Shown piece after piece: positions 37,240 to 47,315 of a stretch of 64,000 bases of DNA. The notes under the pieces are model-generated. The model was given only the letters and a program-made list of their open reading frames with translations. It had not been told where the DNA came from and did no database searches. The DNA comes from Hyphomicrobiales bacterium. GTDB taxonomy: Bacteria > Pseudomonadota > Alphaproteobacteria > Rhizobiales > Beijerinckiaceae. The position numbers and the translations under genes were made by a program. Each line of letters begins with the position of its first letter. Position 1 is the stretch's first letter. The stretch spans positions 1-64,000 of the forward strand of contig UCLR01000030.1 of NCBI GenBank assembly GCA_900473415.1, in the 5' to 3' direction.

Positions 37240-38658
37240 TCAGGCCCGATAGCAGACGGCCTTGGCCGCCGCGACGACCTCGCCGATATTCGGCAGGGCG
37301 AGCTTCTCCAGGTTCGCAGCATAGGGCATCGGCACGTCCTTGCCGGTGACGCGGGCGACGGGGGCGTCGAGATAGTCGAAGGCCGCTTCCATGATCTTCA
37401 TACCGATCTCGGCGGTGACGCCGGACTGCGGGAAGCCCTCCTCCACCGCGACGCAGCGATTGGTCTTCTGCACCGAGGCGACCACGGTCTCGATATCCAT
37501 CGGGCGGATCGTACGCAGGTCGATGACCTCGGCCTCGATGCCCTCCTTGGCCAGCGCCTCAGCGGCGCCCAGCGCATAGGTCATGCCGATGCCGAAGGAG
37601 ACGATGGTGACGTCGGTGCCGGGGCGGACGACCTTGGCCTTGCCGATCGGGATCAGGAAATCGTCGCCCTTCGGCACCTCGAAGGAACGGCCGTAAAGGA
37701 TCTCGTTCTCGAGGAAGATGACCGGGTTCGGGTCGCGGATCGCGCTCTTGAGCAGGCCCTTCGCGTCGGAGGCGCTGTAGGGCATCACGACCTTGAGGCC
37801 GGGCACGTTCGAATACCAGGCGGCATAGTCGTGGCTGTGCTGCGCGCCGACGCGGGCGGCGGCGCCGTTCGGGCCGCGGAACACGATCGGAGCGCCCATC
37901 TGGCCGCCCGACATGTAGAGCGTCTTGGCGGCGGAGTTGATGATCTGGTCGATCGCCTGCATGGCGAAGTTGAAGGTCATGAACTCGACTATCGGCCTCA
38001 GCCCCGAGAGCGCCGCGCCGACGCCGATGCCGGCGAAGCCGTGCTCGGTGATCGGCGTGTCGATGACGCGCTTCGGCCCGAACTCCTGCAGCAGCCCCTG
38101 CGTGACCTTGTAGGCGCCCTGGTATTCCGCGACCTCCTCGCCCATCACGAAGACGTCGCCGTCGCGGCGCATCTCTTCCGCCATCGCATCGCGCAGCGCC
38201 TCGCGGACTGTCTGCATGCCGACTTCGGCGCCGGCAGGGAATTCGGAGGACGCGTCATAGGCCTTGGCCTGCGCCGGGACACTGGCAGGCACGCTCGCTG
38301 CGGGGGATTCGGCGGCCGGAGCGGCCTCGTCCTGCTTGGAGGGCGCCGCGGCAGCCTGCGGAGCAGTCGGATTGATCGTTGCCGGGTCGACCGCTGCCGC
38401 AGCCGAGACATCCTCGCCATCCGCGGCGATCACCGCGATCGGGGTGTTGACCGCGACGTTCTCGGTGCCGTCGGCGACGAGGATCTTAGCGAGGATACCC
38501 TCGTCGACCGCCTCGACCTCCATCGTCGCCTTGTCGGTCTCGATCTCGGCGATGATGTCGCCGGCCTTGACCTGATCGCCCTCTTTCTTCAGCCACTTGG
38601 CCAGTTTTCCTTCCTCCATGGTGGGAGAAAGGGCAGGCATGAGAATGTCGATCGGCAT
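37240..38658 (-). CDS. pdhB: Pyruvate dehydrogenase E1 beta with N-terminal lipoyl domain
   Basis: A 472-residue protein. Residues 1-78 are a lipoyl domain almost identical to that of pdhC ([20 protein letters not shown]); a flexible Ala/Pro linker follows to about 135; then the transketolase-like E1-beta ([46 protein letters not shown]). The fusion is a known alphaproteobacterial trait. With pdhA it forms the E1 component that decarboxylates pyruvate. Confidence 0.97.
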   Translation of the reverse strand: MPIDILMPALSPTMEEGKLAKWLKKEGDQVKAGDIIAEIETDKATMEVEAVDEGILAKILVADGTENVAVNTPIAVIAADGEDVSAAAAVDPATINPTAPQAAAAPSKQDEAAPAAESPAASVPASVPAQAKAYDASSEFPAGAEVGMQTVREALRDAMAEEMRRDGDVFVMGEEVAEYQGAYKVTQGLLQEFGPKRVIDTPITEHGFAGIGVGAALSGLRPIVEFMTFNFAMQAIDQIINSAAKTLYMSGGQMGAPIVFRGPNGAAARVGAQHSHDYAAWYSNVPGLKVVMPYSASDAKGLLKSAIRDPNPVIFLENEILYGRSFEVPKGDDFLIPIGKAKVVRPGTDVTIVSFGIGMTYALGAAEALAKEGIEAEVIDLRTIRPMDIETVVASVQKTNRCVAVEEGFPQSGVTAEIGMKIMEAAFDYLDAPVARVTGKDVPMPYAANLEKLALPNIGEVVAAAKAVCYRA

Positions 38659-38714
38659 GAACGCACCCGGATCTGATACGCGGGAAAGGGCGAGACAGGC
38701 TTTGCGCGGGGCGA

Positions 38715-39782
38715 TCAGCCCTGCGCCGGCTCCAGCAGGATGTCGGTGAAGAGCTCCGACGGATCGGGCTCGGGGTCGTGCGTCGCGAATTCGGCAGCGT
38801 CGTTGACGATCTCGCGCACCTTGGCGTCGATCGCCTTGAGATCATCCTCGCCGATCTTGAAATCGCGGACGAGGCGCGCCCTCACCTGCTCGATCGGATC
38901 GTGCTCCTCGCGCATGCGCTGGACCTCGTCCTTCGAGCGATACTTCGCCGGGTCGGACATCGAATGGCCGCGATAGCGATAGGTCTGCATCTCAAGGATG
39001 TAGGGGCCCTTGCCGGAACGGGCATGCTCGATGGCACGAAGGCCGGCCTCGCGCACCGCCCGAACATCCATGCCATCGACCTGCTCGCCGGGAATGCCGA
39101 AGGAGACGCCGCGCTTCGAGAAATCCGTCTGGGCCGAGGCACGGTTCACCGCGGTGCCCATGGCGTAGCGGTTGTTCTCGATAACAAACACGACCGGCAG
39201 CTTCCAGAGCTTGGCCATGTTGAAGCTCTCGTAGACCTGGCCCTGATTAGCCGCGCCGTCGCCGAAATAGGTCATGGAGACGGTGTTGTCGCCGCGATAC
39301 CAATCGGCGAAGGCGAGGCCCGTGCCGAGCGAGACCTGCGCGCCGACGATGCCGTGGCCGCCATAGAAGTTCTTCTCGCGGGAGAACATGTGCATCGAGC
39401 CGCCCTTGCCACGCGAATAGCCGCCGCGCCGGCCGGTCAACTCAGCCATCACGCCGCGCGATTCCATGCCGCAGGCGAGCATATGGCCGTGATCGCGATA
39501 GCCCGTGATGACCTGATCGCCGTCCTTCGATGCCATCTGCATGCCAATGACGACAGCTTCCTGGCCGATATAGAGGTGGCAGAAACCGCCGATCAGCCCC
39601 ATGCCGTACATCTGGCCGGCCTTCTCTTCGAAGCGCCGGATCAGCAGCATCTCCCGGTAGGCGTGGAGATCTTCTTCCCTGGTGAATGTCGCGATGTTGC
39701 TGGAGGCTGGCGTCGCCTTTGCCGGCCTGGCGGCGGCCTTCGGTTGAGCGGGGGCCTTTGACTTACGCGCAGCAACAGCCAT
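38715..39782 (-). CDS. pdhA: Pyruvate dehydrogenase E1 alpha
   Basis: A 355-residue thiamine-diphosphate subunit. TPP-binding signature [17 protein letters not shown] and ENNRYAMGT, phosphorylation-loop-like [14 protein letters not shown]. The Lys/Ala/Pro N-terminus is variable in the family. ATG 39782 has GGAGG nine bases upstream and was preferred to the ATG at 39863. First gene of the pdh operon; the region upstream has two inverted repeats. Confidence 0.97.
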   Translation of the reverse strand: MAVAARKSKAPAQPKAAARPAKATPASSNIATFTREEDLHAYREMLLIRRFEEKAGQMYGMGLIGGFCHLYIGQEAVVIGMQMASKDGDQVITGYRDHGHMLACGMESRGVMAELTGRRGGYSRGKGGSMHMFSREKNFYGGHGIVGAQVSLGTGLAFADWYRGDNTVSMTYFGDGAANQGQVYESFNMAKLWKLPVVFVIENNRYAMGTAVNRASAQTDFSKRGVSFGIPGEQVDGMDVRAVREAGLRAIEHARSGKGPYILEMQTYRYRGHSMSDPAKYRSKDEVQRMREEHDPIEQVRARLVRDFKIGEDDLKAIDAKVREIVNDAAEFATHDPEPDPSELFTDILLEPAQG

Positions 39783-39861
39783 GAACGATCCTCCGGGTCT
39801 TTCGACCTTTGTTGTAGAGGATCGCAAAAACCTTGGCGAGGACGCTATCTCGCACTGCAAC

Positions 39862-39916
39862 ATGATTTAAGTCATTGAAAACATGGCCAGCTCAGGACGT
39901 AACTGGATTTCAGTTA
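39862..39916 (-). promoter_or_regulatory. Two inverted repeats upstream of pdhA
   Basis: ATGATTTAAGTCAT (39862-39875, 12 of 14 symmetrical) and TAACTGGATTTCAGTTA (39900-39916, a perfect 6-bp inverted repeat with a 5-bp spacer) in an AT-rich stretch 80-135 bp upstream of pdhA. Likely operators or part of the promoter; the binding proteins are unknown. Confidence 0.4.
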
Positions 39917-39956
39917 ATCGATACGTCCGGAACTAAATTCCACTTGTTCTACAGGC

Positions 39957-40268
39957 TCAACGGCCCATGATCACGACATCGTTCTTATGGGTCCGGCCGA
40001 GCATGAGACGCGCATTCTCCTCGAGAAGGTCGCGATCGATCGCTTCGTCGCGCACGAGGGCCAGGCGCTGCTCCCAGGACTTGCGCTCGGCGACCAGCCC
40101 CTTGAGCTCGGCCTCCATGTCGCGCAGCGATTCCTGAACCGCCCCGCGCGCCTCAAGGCCGCGAGCGCCGTGCTGGGCGTGGAACATGAAATAGGCCACT
40201 GCCGCTCCCGAGACGAGATAGAGCGCCAACGTGATGAAAACGGAGCGAAGACCGCGGCGGATGACCAT
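39957..40268 (-). CDS. ftsB: FtsB/DivIC-family cell-division protein
   Basis: A 103-residue bitopic protein: one helix (about residues 10-28, FITLALYLVSGAAVAYFMF), a predicted coiled coil (LEARGAVQESLRDMEAELKGLVAERKSWEQ) and a C-terminal DRDLLEENARLMLGRTHKNDVVI. FtsB bridges FtsL and FtsQ at the division septum. It lies upstream of pdhA in the usual place (after eno), with 174 bp between. Confidence 0.85.
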   Translation of the reverse strand: MVIRRGLRSVFITLALYLVSGAAVAYFMFHAQHGARGLEARGAVQESLRDMEAELKGLVAERKSWEQRLALVRDEAIDRDLLEENARLMLGRTHKNDVVIMGR

Positions 40269-40393
40269 ATGGCGACGCTAGAACGGCTTGGTTTCCGATC
40301 TGTTAACGCTACCGGAATGGGCAGCCGGGCTGCATCTGTCCACCGGGCGAGTTGACCGGCGCCGCGCGGCTCCGTATGTCAGCGCCACGGTGC

Positions 40394-40468
40394 GGGCGGG
40401 TAGCTCAGTGGTAGAGCACGTGACTTTTAATCATGTGGTCGAGGGTTCGATCCCCTCCCCGCTCACCA
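40394..40468 (+). tRNA. tRNA-Lys (UUU)
   Basis: A complete cloverleaf. Acceptor stem GGGCGGG/CCCGCTC with one G-U pair, D arm GCTC..GAGC, anticodon stem CGTGA/TCATG with loop CTTTTAA (anticodon TTT), T arm GAGGG-TTCGATC-CCCTC, and encoded CCA at 40466-40468. It stands alone. Confidence 0.96.
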
Positions 40469-40518
40469 GCTCCGGATATTCTCCCTGAAATAGCGTCAAC
40501 GACGGAACGGCCAAGGCC

Positions 40519-40788
40519 TCAGCCAAGCCGCCGCGTGACGCCGCCTTTCGGCCAGCCCGGCGCCGGCGCAAGGACGCCCGGAAATTGGCCGCCCGTCGCG
40601 CCAAGCGCGGGCCAGCCGGAATCGCGATAGCCGTCGAGTTCCCAGCAGCGATGCCGCGCGCGCTCGGCATCGGTCGTGGCATCCGAACAATGCGAAACTT
40701 GGGAGCGTTGCCAGAATGCCGCGGCCGGTCCGGAAGCGAGCGCGGCCATGAGGCCGCACGCAATCGCGCAGATGCGCAATGTCTTCAT
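40519..40788 (-). CDS. Small secreted protein, unknown
   Basis: An 89-residue protein with a clean signal peptide (hydrophobic residues 6-22, AAAFW). The mature part has a CxnC-type pair (HCSDATTDAERARHRCWELDGY) and ends in a Gly/Pro-rich segment. Homologous-looking proteins occur in related rhizobia as hypothetical proteins. ATG 40788 follows AAGGGCTGGCG. Confidence 0.6.
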   Translation of the reverse strand: MKTLRICAIACGLMAALASGPAAAFWQRSQVSHCSDATTDAERARHRCWELDGYRDSGWPALGATGGQFPGVLAPAPGWPKGGVTRRLG

Positions 40789-40931
40789 CGCCAGCCCTTC
40801 CGCGGCCTGTCAAAAAGGAGCCTGATGATGCGAGCGCCGCCTTGCCGAAGACTTAAGTTCGGCTGTCCCGAGCTGGCAGAAGCAAACCGACATCTTATCT
40901 TTGCCGTGCCAATCCAACCCCGGAGGTTCGC

Positions 40932-41099
40932 GTGAAGCTGCCCATCGTGATCCATACCGACGAAGATTATGAGCGAGCGCAGCAACGCGTCGAAGAGCTC
41001 AACGCCATGCCGGACAGCCCTGAAAAGGAGCGCGAGCAGCAGGCGTTGGCCGAAGCCATGCTCGCCTTCGAACTCCGGCGCGACGAGGCCGAGGGCTGA
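40932..41099 (+). CDS. Small HigA/antitoxin-N-terminus-like protein
   Basis: A 55-residue protein starting at GTG 40932 behind an excellent CGGAGG. Its sequence, IHTDEDYERAQQRVEELN then PEKEREQQALAEAMLAFE, resembles the helical N-terminal region of HigA-type antitoxins (an acidic E-D-Y-x-x-A motif) but the HTH half is absent. No toxin lies beside it. May be an orphan helical protein or a fragment. Below the usual length cut-off for ORF finders. Confidence 0.6.
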   Translation: MKLPIVIHTDEDYERAQQRVEELNAMPDSPEKEREQQALAEAMLAFELRRDEAEG

Positions 41100-41109
41100 C
41101 CTGGGGCGC

Positions 41110-41316
41110 TCAGGAATCATTGCTGGCATTGAGCTCCTCCGGGCGCATCCCCTCGTCCGGCGGCACATCGCGGCTGCCTTGCGAACCCGCCCAGAGCGCT
41201 ACGATCTCAGACACGGCCTCGGCCCGCGAGCGCCCCGGCCGGTGCTCGTCGATGTAGCGGTCAAGCGCGACGATTTCGCCCTCTCCCAAGACAACCGTCA
41301 CTGTGACCGGCGGCAT
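41110..41316 (-). CDS. Ribbon-helix-helix-like small protein
   Basis: A 68-residue protein with a beta strand and helix layout of RHH DNA-binding antitoxins (VTVTVVLGEGEIVALDRYIDEHRPGRSRAEAVSEIVALW). ATG 41316 has AGGAGG in good position. It is convergent with the 40932 gene (ends 10 bp apart), so the two are not a standard toxin-antitoxin pair; function unknown. Confidence 0.6.
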   Translation of the reverse strand: MPPVTVTVVLGEGEIVALDRYIDEHRPGRSRAEAVSEIVALWAGSQGSRDVPPDEGMRPEELNASNDS

Positions 41317-41560
41317 GCCAACCTCCTGTAGGGCGGAACAGCGCCCCGACTGCGGCGTTCCCACGTGGACGGCATAGGAGCACGGCCCTGCGTCGCAAGC
41401 AAACGCCCTGCCCCTGCGGCGAGACCATGGTTTTTGCGAAAGACGAGCCCGGCTTGCGCTTGAAGATGACACAGGCCCCGGTGTCGATCTGAACAAAAAT
41501 ACCTCTCGATTGTTTGTGAAAGCGACCCGCCTTGCAGCGGATACACTTCAGGAGGGAAAA

Positions 41561-42106
41561 ATGATCAGGCATATTGTGATTGCTTCCGTCGGCGCGGGCC
41601 TCCTGGCCGCGACTGCCATGGCGCAGACCGCCTCGCCGCCCCCGCCGTCATCAACCCCGAGCAGCAGCACGACAGCTGCGCCGGCGTCCCCGCCGCCGAC
41701 CAACCTCGCCGGCCAAGGCAAGTGGCGTTCGAGCAAGCTGATCGGCGTCGACATCTATGGCCCTGACGACAAGAAGGTCGGCGACGTGACTGAGTTGATC
41801 GTCGACAAGGCCGGCAAGGTCGAAATGGTGACCGTCGGCGTTGGCGGCTTCCTCGGCATCGGCGCAAAGGATGTGGCGGTGCCATTCGAACAGGTCACCT
41901 GGAGCGACCAGCCGATCATGCCGCCCGCCCCGGCTCCGGCTTCCGGCGGCAGCGCGGGCGGCATGGGCGGAGCCGGCGGCACGGCCTCGCCTCCGTCCGC
42001 AGCCGCGGCGCCGAAGGCCCCGGCAATGTATCCGGACCACGGCAAGATCACCCTAACCAAGGAGCAGCTCCAGGCCGCCCCGGCAGTAACCTACTCCGGT
42101 AGCTAA
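41561..42106 (+). CDS. Secreted PRC-barrel protein
   Basis: A 181-residue protein with a signal peptide (residues 1-21, ending TAMAQT), a Pro/Ser/Thr-rich spacer, a PRC-barrel domain (WRSSKLIGVDIYGPDDKKVGDVTELIVDKAGKVEMVTVGVGGFLGIGAKDVAVPFE, in two pieces) and an Ala/Pro/Gly tail. Secreted PRC-barrel proteins are widespread in rhizobia and unassigned. ATG 41561 follows GGAGGGAAAA. A terminator follows. Confidence 0.88.
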   Translation: MIRHIVIASVGAGLLAATAMAQTASPPPPSSTPSSSTTAAPASPPPTNLAGQGKWRSSKLIGVDIYGPDDKKVGDVTELIVDKAGKVEMVTVGVGGFLGIGAKDVAVPFEQVTWSDQPIMPPAPAPASGGSAGGMGGAGGTASPPSAAAAPKAPAMYPDHGKITLTKEQLQAAPAVTYSGS

Positions 42107-42131
42107 GCCCTTGAAGGGTTGATGTCGAAGG

Positions 42132-42154
42132 CCCGCCCGCAAGGGCGGGTCTTT
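42132..42154 (+). terminator. Terminator after the PRC-barrel gene
   Basis: CCCGCCC GCAA GGGCGGG followed by TCTTT, 25 bp after the stop; also between convergent genes, so it may serve both directions. Confidence 0.75.
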
Positions 42155-42168
42155 GCGCTCTCGCAAAG

Positions 42169-43692
42169 CTATGAGAAATCCCGCAGCAGCGGCGGGATCG
42201 CCTCCGGCAGGTCGTCCGCTATGAGCCCGAGGCCGCGCTCCTCTCCGGCGCGGCCATGCAGCCACACGGCGGCGCAGGCCGCCTCGAAAGCAGGCATTCC
42301 CTGCGCCAGCAACCCGCCGACAAAACCCGCCAACACATCTCCCGAGCCGGCGGTCGCCAGCGCCGCCGAACCGGTGACATTGATCGCGGCTCGCTCGTCC
42401 GGAGCGGCAATGACCGTATCCGAGCCTTTGTACACGACGACGGAGTTCGCCAGAGCCGCAGCCTTGCGCGCTCGTTCCAGCTTGGAAGCCTCGCCGGCAA
42501 TCTGTGGCTCCTTGCCGAATAGCCGTTGGAATTCGCCATCATGCGGCGTCAGCACCGTCGTCGATGCCCCGCGCTGCGACAGCATGGCCGCAGCGCCGCC
42601 GAGCGGGCCTGCGACCAGCGTCAGGGCGTCGGCATCGAGAACGATGGACTTGTCGCCGGCCGCGAGCGCCTTCACCAGTTCTGCTGCGCGGAGATCGAGC
42701 CCAAGCGCCGGACCGGCCACCGCCACGGCGACCCGCGGATCCTCCAGGAAGGCTGACAGCGCGGCAGCGTCCGGGACTGCACGCTGCATCAGCGCATCCG
42801 GTCCTCGTGCCGCATGGGTCGACAGGGCCTCCGGCTCGCACAGGATCGTAGCGAGCCCGGCGCCGATGCGTAGCGCCGCGCGCCCGCTCAGTCGCGGCGC
42901 CCCGACGCCCGCGATGCCGCCGGCGATGATTGCTACTGCCCCGCGGCGAAACTTGTGGGTGTCGGCGGCGTGGTGCGGCCAGGCCTCTCGCCAGAGCGCC
43001 GGCTCGTTGACGAAGACCTTCGCCCCGATCGGATCGAGCACCTCCGCCGAGATGCCGATATCCGCTACCGTGACGGGCCCACAAAGCTCGCGGCCGGGCT
43101 GGAGCAGATGGCCGGGCTTCAAGCGGAAGAAAGTGACCGTCTCGGTCGCCCTGACAACGGGTCCCTCCGTCCGCCCGGTATCGCCAGACAAGCCGCTCGG
43201 CACGTCGAGGGCGATGATCTCCCGGCCGCTAGCATTCATGACCGCGACCGCCTTGGCCGCATCCCCGGCGAGAGGCCGCGCAAGCCCCGCGCCAAAAAGG
43301 GCGTCGATATAAAGATCGGGCGCGTCTTGCTCGAGCGCAGCCACGGGTAGCACCGGACCGCGCCAGCGGGTGAAGGCAATGGCGGCATCGCCTACCAGCT
43401 CCTCTGCAGCGCCGAGCAGCACCGCTCGGACCTGCATCCCGTGCTCGCGCAGAATACGTGCAGCAACGAAGCCGTCCCCGCCATTATTCCCCGGGCCGCA
43501 GACAACCGTGACCGAGGTCCCCGCCCCACCGCGTCTCGTGACTGCATCGGCCACGGCGGCGCCGGCCCTCTCCATGAGCTCTATGCCGGGCGTTCCGGCT
43601 GCGATCGTCATACGGTCGGATTCCGCCATCTGTCGGGTCGAGAGCAGGACGAGATCGGTTAGGCGCTGCGCGCCAGTCGTTGCTGTAGCCAT
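42169..43692 (-). CDS. nnrDE: Bifunctional NAD(P)H-hydrate epimerase/dehydratase
   Basis: A 507-residue metabolite-repair fusion. The N-terminal YjeF_N epimerase part (about residues 1-215, VVCGPGNNGGDGFVAARIL) and the C-terminal ADP-dependent dehydratase (about 225-500, KFRRGAVAIIAGG, TVLTPHDGEFQRLFG, GSGDVLAGFVGGLLAQG) together restore hydrated NAD(P)H. ATG 43692 gives the usual N-terminus; the upstream frame up to 43959 is not family-like. Divergent from glnB. Confidence 0.92.
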   Translation of the reverse strand: MATATTGAQRLTDLVLLSTRQMAESDRMTIAAGTPGIELMERAGAAVADAVTRRGGAGTSVTVVCGPGNNGGDGFVAARILREHGMQVRAVLLGAAEELVGDAAIAFTRWRGPVLPVAALEQDAPDLYIDALFGAGLARPLAGDAAKAVAVMNASGREIIALDVPSGLSGDTGRTEGPVVRATETVTFFRLKPGHLLQPGRELCGPVTVADIGISAEVLDPIGAKVFVNEPALWREAWPHHAADTHKFRRGAVAIIAGGIAGVGAPRLSGRAALRIGAGLATILCEPEALSTHAARGPDALMQRAVPDAAALSAFLEDPRVAVAVAGPALGLDLRAAELVKALAAGDKSIVLDADALTLVAGPLGGAAAMLSQRGASTTVLTPHDGEFQRLFGKEPQIAGEASKLERARKAAALANSVVVYKGSDTVIAAPDERAAINVTGSAALATAGSGDVLAGFVGGLLAQGMPAFEAACAAVWLHGRAGEERGLGLIADDLPEAIPPLLRDFS

Positions 43693-43828
43693 ACCCCGAT
43701 CATGGGGCGCCGCGGTTATCCCGGGCAAGCACGCCCCGAAAGAAGAGTTTGACCACCAAATAGCCATATGCACATTTTTTGATCTGTTTACTGCCTCTCT
43801 ACGGGGCCGGTCGACGGGGGCTGCCGCA

Positions 43829-43843
43829 TGGCGGGGCGTCTGC
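43829..43843 (+). promoter_or_regulatory. Candidate sigma-54 promoter for glnB
   Basis: TGGCGGGGCGTCTGC has the -24 GG and -12 GC separated by ten bases and the TGGC/TGC flanks of sigma-54 promoters, 134 bp before glnB. The glnBA operon of relatives is NtrC-controlled. No clear NtrC box was found upstream, so this is tentative. Confidence 0.35.
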
Positions 43844-43952
43844 GCCAATGCTATGAGCAGAACGGAGTTCGCATCCGCCGGCTGCCGAAGGCGCCTGCTC
43901 CGGCGGCGGAGGCGAGCTGCGATCTGCAGTCCGGCGCAAGCCGGAACCTTGA

Positions 43953-44315
<363 letters not shown>

Positions 44316-44348
44316 GAAACCTTCCCGTATCTTGGGATCAGGAGCCGA

Positions 44349-44369
44349 CGGCTGGAAAGAGGCCAGCCG
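44349..44369 (+). other. Hairpin in the glnB-glnA gap
   Basis: CGGCTGG AAAGAGG CCAGCCG, a perfect 7-bp stem, in the 97-bp spacer. No T-run follows. It may adjust the ratio of glnB to glnA mRNA or mark a processing site. Confidence 0.4.
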
Positions 44370-44412
44370 CGGTCCGAGAGTTTGATAAACTGCTGGCAAG
44401 AGGAATGCTGAA

Positions 44413-45822
44413 ATGAAAAGCGCCAAGGATGTCCTGAAGGCGATCAAGGAAAACGACGTCAAATACGTCGACTTCCGCTTTACCGACCCGCGCGGCAAGT
44501 GGCAGCACGTAACCTTCGACGTCACCATGATCGACGAGGACATCTTCGCCGAGGGCACGATGTTCGACGGCTCCTCGATCGCCGGCTGGAAGGCGATCAA
44601 CGAGTCCGACATGCTGCTGATGCCGGATCCGACCACCGCGACGATGGATCCCTTCTTCTCCGCCGCGACGATGGTCATCAACTGCGACGTGCTCGAGCCG
44701 TCGACCGGCGAGCCCTACGGTCGTGACCCGCGCGGCATTGCCAAGAAGGCCGAGGCCTACCTGAAGTCGACCGGCATCGGCGACACCATCTATGTCGGCC
44801 CCGAGGCCGAGTTCTTCGTCTTCGACGACGTCAAGATCGCTGCCGACCCGTACAACACGGGCTTCAAGCTCGACAACGTCGAGCTGCCGATCAACGGCAT
44901 GACCGAATACGAAGGCGGTAATCTCGGCCACCGCATCGCCACCAAGGGCGGCTACTTCCCGGTCCCGCCGCAGGATTCGGCGCAGGACATGCGTGGCGAG
45001 ATGCTGGCGGCCATGGCCGCGATGGGCGTCAACGTCGAGAAGCATCACCACGAGGTCGCCTCGGCCCAGCACGAACTCGGCATGAAGTTCGACACGCTGA
45101 CGCATATGGCCGACCAGATGCAGATCTATAAGTACGCGATCCACAACGTCGCTCAGAGCTACGGCAAGACCGCGACCTTCATGCCGAAGCCGATCTATGG
45201 CGACAACGGCTCGGGCATGCACGTCCACCAGTCGATCTGGAAGGGCGGCAAGCCCGTCATGGCCGGCAACAAGTACGCCGACCTCTCGCAGGAGTGCCTC
45301 TGGTACATCGGCGGCATCATCAAGCACGCCAAGTCCCTGAACGCCTTCACCAACCCGTCGACGAACTCCTACAAGCGTCTCGTCCCGGGCTATGAGGCCC
45401 CGGTGCTGCTCGCCTATTCGGCGCGCAACCGCTCGGCTTCCTGCCGTATTCCGTGGACGACCTCGCCGAAGGCCAAGCGCGTCGAGGTCCGCTTCCCCGA
45501 TCCGATGGCGAACCCCTATCTCGCCTTCGCCGCTATGCTGATGGCTGGCCTCGACGGCATCATCAACAAGATCGATCCGGGTCCGGCCATGGACAAGGAC
45601 CTCTACGATCTGCCGCCGCGCGAGCTGAAGAAGATCCCGACGGTCTGCGGCTCGCTGCGCGAGGCGCTGGAGTCGCTGAAGAAGGACAACGCCTATCTCA
45701 AGGCCGGCGGCGTCTTCAACGACGACTTCATCGAGAGCTATATCGAGCTCAAGATGCAGGATGTGGCGCGCTTCGAGATGACGCCGCACCCGGTCGAGTT
45801 CGCGATGTACTATTCCTATTGA
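44413..45822 (+). CDS. glnA: Glutamine synthetase type I
   Basis: A 469-residue enzyme making glutamine from glutamate, ammonia and ATP. Family marks: [17 protein letters not shown], the ATP site around [16 protein letters not shown], and the adenylylated tyrosine Y398 (KDLYDLPP). Length fits the dodecameric GSI. It follows glnB in the standard nitrogen operon. Confidence 0.98.
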   Translation: MKSAKDVLKAIKENDVKYVDFRFTDPRGKWQHVTFDVTMIDEDIFAEGTMFDGSSIAGWKAINESDMLLMPDPTTATMDPFFSAATMVINCDVLEPSTGEPYGRDPRGIAKKAEAYLKSTGIGDTIYVGPEAEFFVFDDVKIAADPYNTGFKLDNVELPINGMTEYEGGNLGHRIATKGGYFPVPPQDSAQDMRGEMLAAMAAMGVNVEKHHHEVASAQHELGMKFDTLTHMADQMQIYKYAIHNVAQSYGKTATFMPKPIYGDNGSGMHVHQSIWKGGKPVMAGNKYADLSQECLWYIGGIIKHAKSLNAFTNPSTNSYKRLVPGYEAPVLLAYSARNRSASCRIPWTTSPKAKRVEVRFPDPMANPYLAFAAMLMAGLDGIINKIDPGPAMDKDLYDLPPRELKKIPTVCGSLREALESLKKDNAYLKAGGVFNDDFIESYIELKMQDVARFEMTPHPVEFAMYYSY

Positions 45823-45886
45823 GGAATTCGGCCGATCCGCCTGGATCGGCCGGCCTCCCGACCGCTCCCAGCGGTCGAACACAACT

Positions 45887-45913
45887 GCCGGGGCGGCAAC
45901 GCCCCGGCTTTTT
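45887..45913 (+). terminator. Terminator of glnBA
   Basis: GCCGGGGC GGCAAC GCCCCGGC followed by TTTTT, the strongest rho-independent terminator in the window. A second 9-bp stem GGCCGATCC/GGATCGGCC lies just upstream at 45830-45851. Confidence 0.9.
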
Positions 45914-45932
45914 CTTGGTCGCTATCCGCCCG

Positions 45933-47315
45933 TCAGCGCGCAACCCAACGCAGCAACGCGAGGCAGGCCGGTCCGCCAAACAAGAGCGTCGCCGCGAGGG
46001 CGCTCGCGCTGGCGAGAAGCGGGGTGCCGGCAAACCAGCGGATGCAGGCGAAGGAAACGACTGCCGCTACGCCTGAGAGGACCACCGGTTGCCAGGGCAG
46101 CGAGAAGGCGACCAACCGCAGCAGCGCCGAGCCTCCGATGATCGCGACGGAGGCGCCAGCGGCCGCCCCCGCAGCGATGGCGACATCCGAGCCCGGATAG
46201 AACCACACGGCCAGCAGCGCCCCGGCGCAGGTTGCGACGCAGTCGCCCGCCGCGAGCCAGGCGATAGCCGGCAGATGGCGGCGCAAATGCGCCGGCGTTG
46301 GCAACAGCGTCTGGGTCAAGGCGCGCAGCAACGCCATGATGATGAGCAGTGGCGCCGTCCGCAGGAAAGACGCCCTCAGCTCTTCCGGCACCGCCAGCTC
46401 GGCCGCCGGTCCTAGCAACGCCATCAGCCCCGCGACGGTGATCAGCGAGAAGGCGGCCAGCAGCGCATAATAGTGCCCGAGTTCCTGTCGCATCGCCGGG
46501 CCTTCACCTGAGCGATCGAAGAGCGAGACAAGTTCCGGATACCGGATCGCCTGCAGGGAGGAGACGATCAGTACGAAGAGCCGCTGCAACAGGTCGAGCG
46601 CCAGCATCGGCGCAGCGGCGCCTGCCGGGCTGAGGGCTGTGGTCAGAACCGCCTTGAGCCCGAGCGGCGCGAACAGACTTGCGACCGAAGCTCCCGCCGA
46701 TATGCCGCCATAGGCGAGATGCCGGCGGGCGGCCGCCTTGTTCCAACGTGGATTGAGCGGCAACAGCCTGCGGGTCGCGAGCCAGGCGATGGCGCTATAG
46801 ACGAAATTCGCGATGAGAATGCCGAGCACGACGTGATCGAAATCGGCGGATACCGCAGCGCTCCCGAGCGTCGCCGACGCGAAGATCGTCGCCCGCAGCC
46901 CCTGCAGCCAGGAGAACAACCGGAAAGCCTGCTGGAACCGCAACAGGGTGAGATGCAGCTCGCCTGCGCTCTGCAGCACGGTTGCGAGCGCGCCGACGAG
47001 CGCGACCGGGGCTGAGATCCCCCAGGCCAGGGCGGCCAGAGCACCCAGCGGGCACAGGATCGCGCTGACGAGAAATTCGGCCACGATTGCCTCGCGTTCG
47101 GACCGCTCGCTCTGGTCGTCAGGGCCCGGATAGAACCGGTTGCAGGCGAAGCGAAGCCACTCGAAGCAGGCGATGCCGGCGAACTGAACGATCGAGACGA
47201 AGAGCGAATAAGCCGCGAATTCCGCTGGCGGCAGCACATGCGACAGGACGATCAGCAGCCCGAAGGCGAGCGCCGCCTGATAGAAGTAGGCGCCGAGCGC
47301 CGCAATCTTGGCCAT
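45933..47315 (-). CDS. Polysaccharide flippase-like membrane protein
   Basis: A 460-residue protein with about 12-14 membrane helices and the MATE/MOP-like topology of lipid-linked oligosaccharide exporters (ALGAYFYQAALAFGLLIVLSHV at the start). No glycosyltransferase is adjacent, so the cargo is unknown. ATG 47315 begins the first helix; the ORF is open further upstream but that part is not membrane-like. Convergent with glnA. Confidence 0.75.
   Translation of the reverse strand: MAKIAALGAYFYQAALAFGLLIVLSHVLPPAEFAAYSLFVSIVQFAGIACFEWLRFACNRFYPGPDDQSERSEREAIVAEFLVSAILCPLGALAALAWGISAPVALVGALATVLQSAGELHLTLLRFQQAFRLFSWLQGLRATIFASATLGSAAVSADFDHVVLGILIANFVYSAIAWLATRRLLPLNPRWNKAAARRHLAYGGISAGASVASLFAPLGLKAVLTTALSPAGAAAPMLALDLLQRLFVLIVSSLQAIRYPELVSLFDRSGEGPAMRQELGHYYALLAAFSLITVAGLMALLGPAAELAVPEELRASFLRTAPLLIIMALLRALTQTLLPTPAHLRRHLPAIAWLAAGDCVATCAGALLAVWFYPGSDVAIAAGAAAGASVAIIGGSALLRLVAFSLPWQPVVLSGVAAVVSFACIRWFAGTPLLASASALAATLLFGGPACLALLRWVAR

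Noticed and set aside
44338..45882. 514-codon open frame on the minus strand
   Set aside because: Antisense to glnA; no recognisable protein features.
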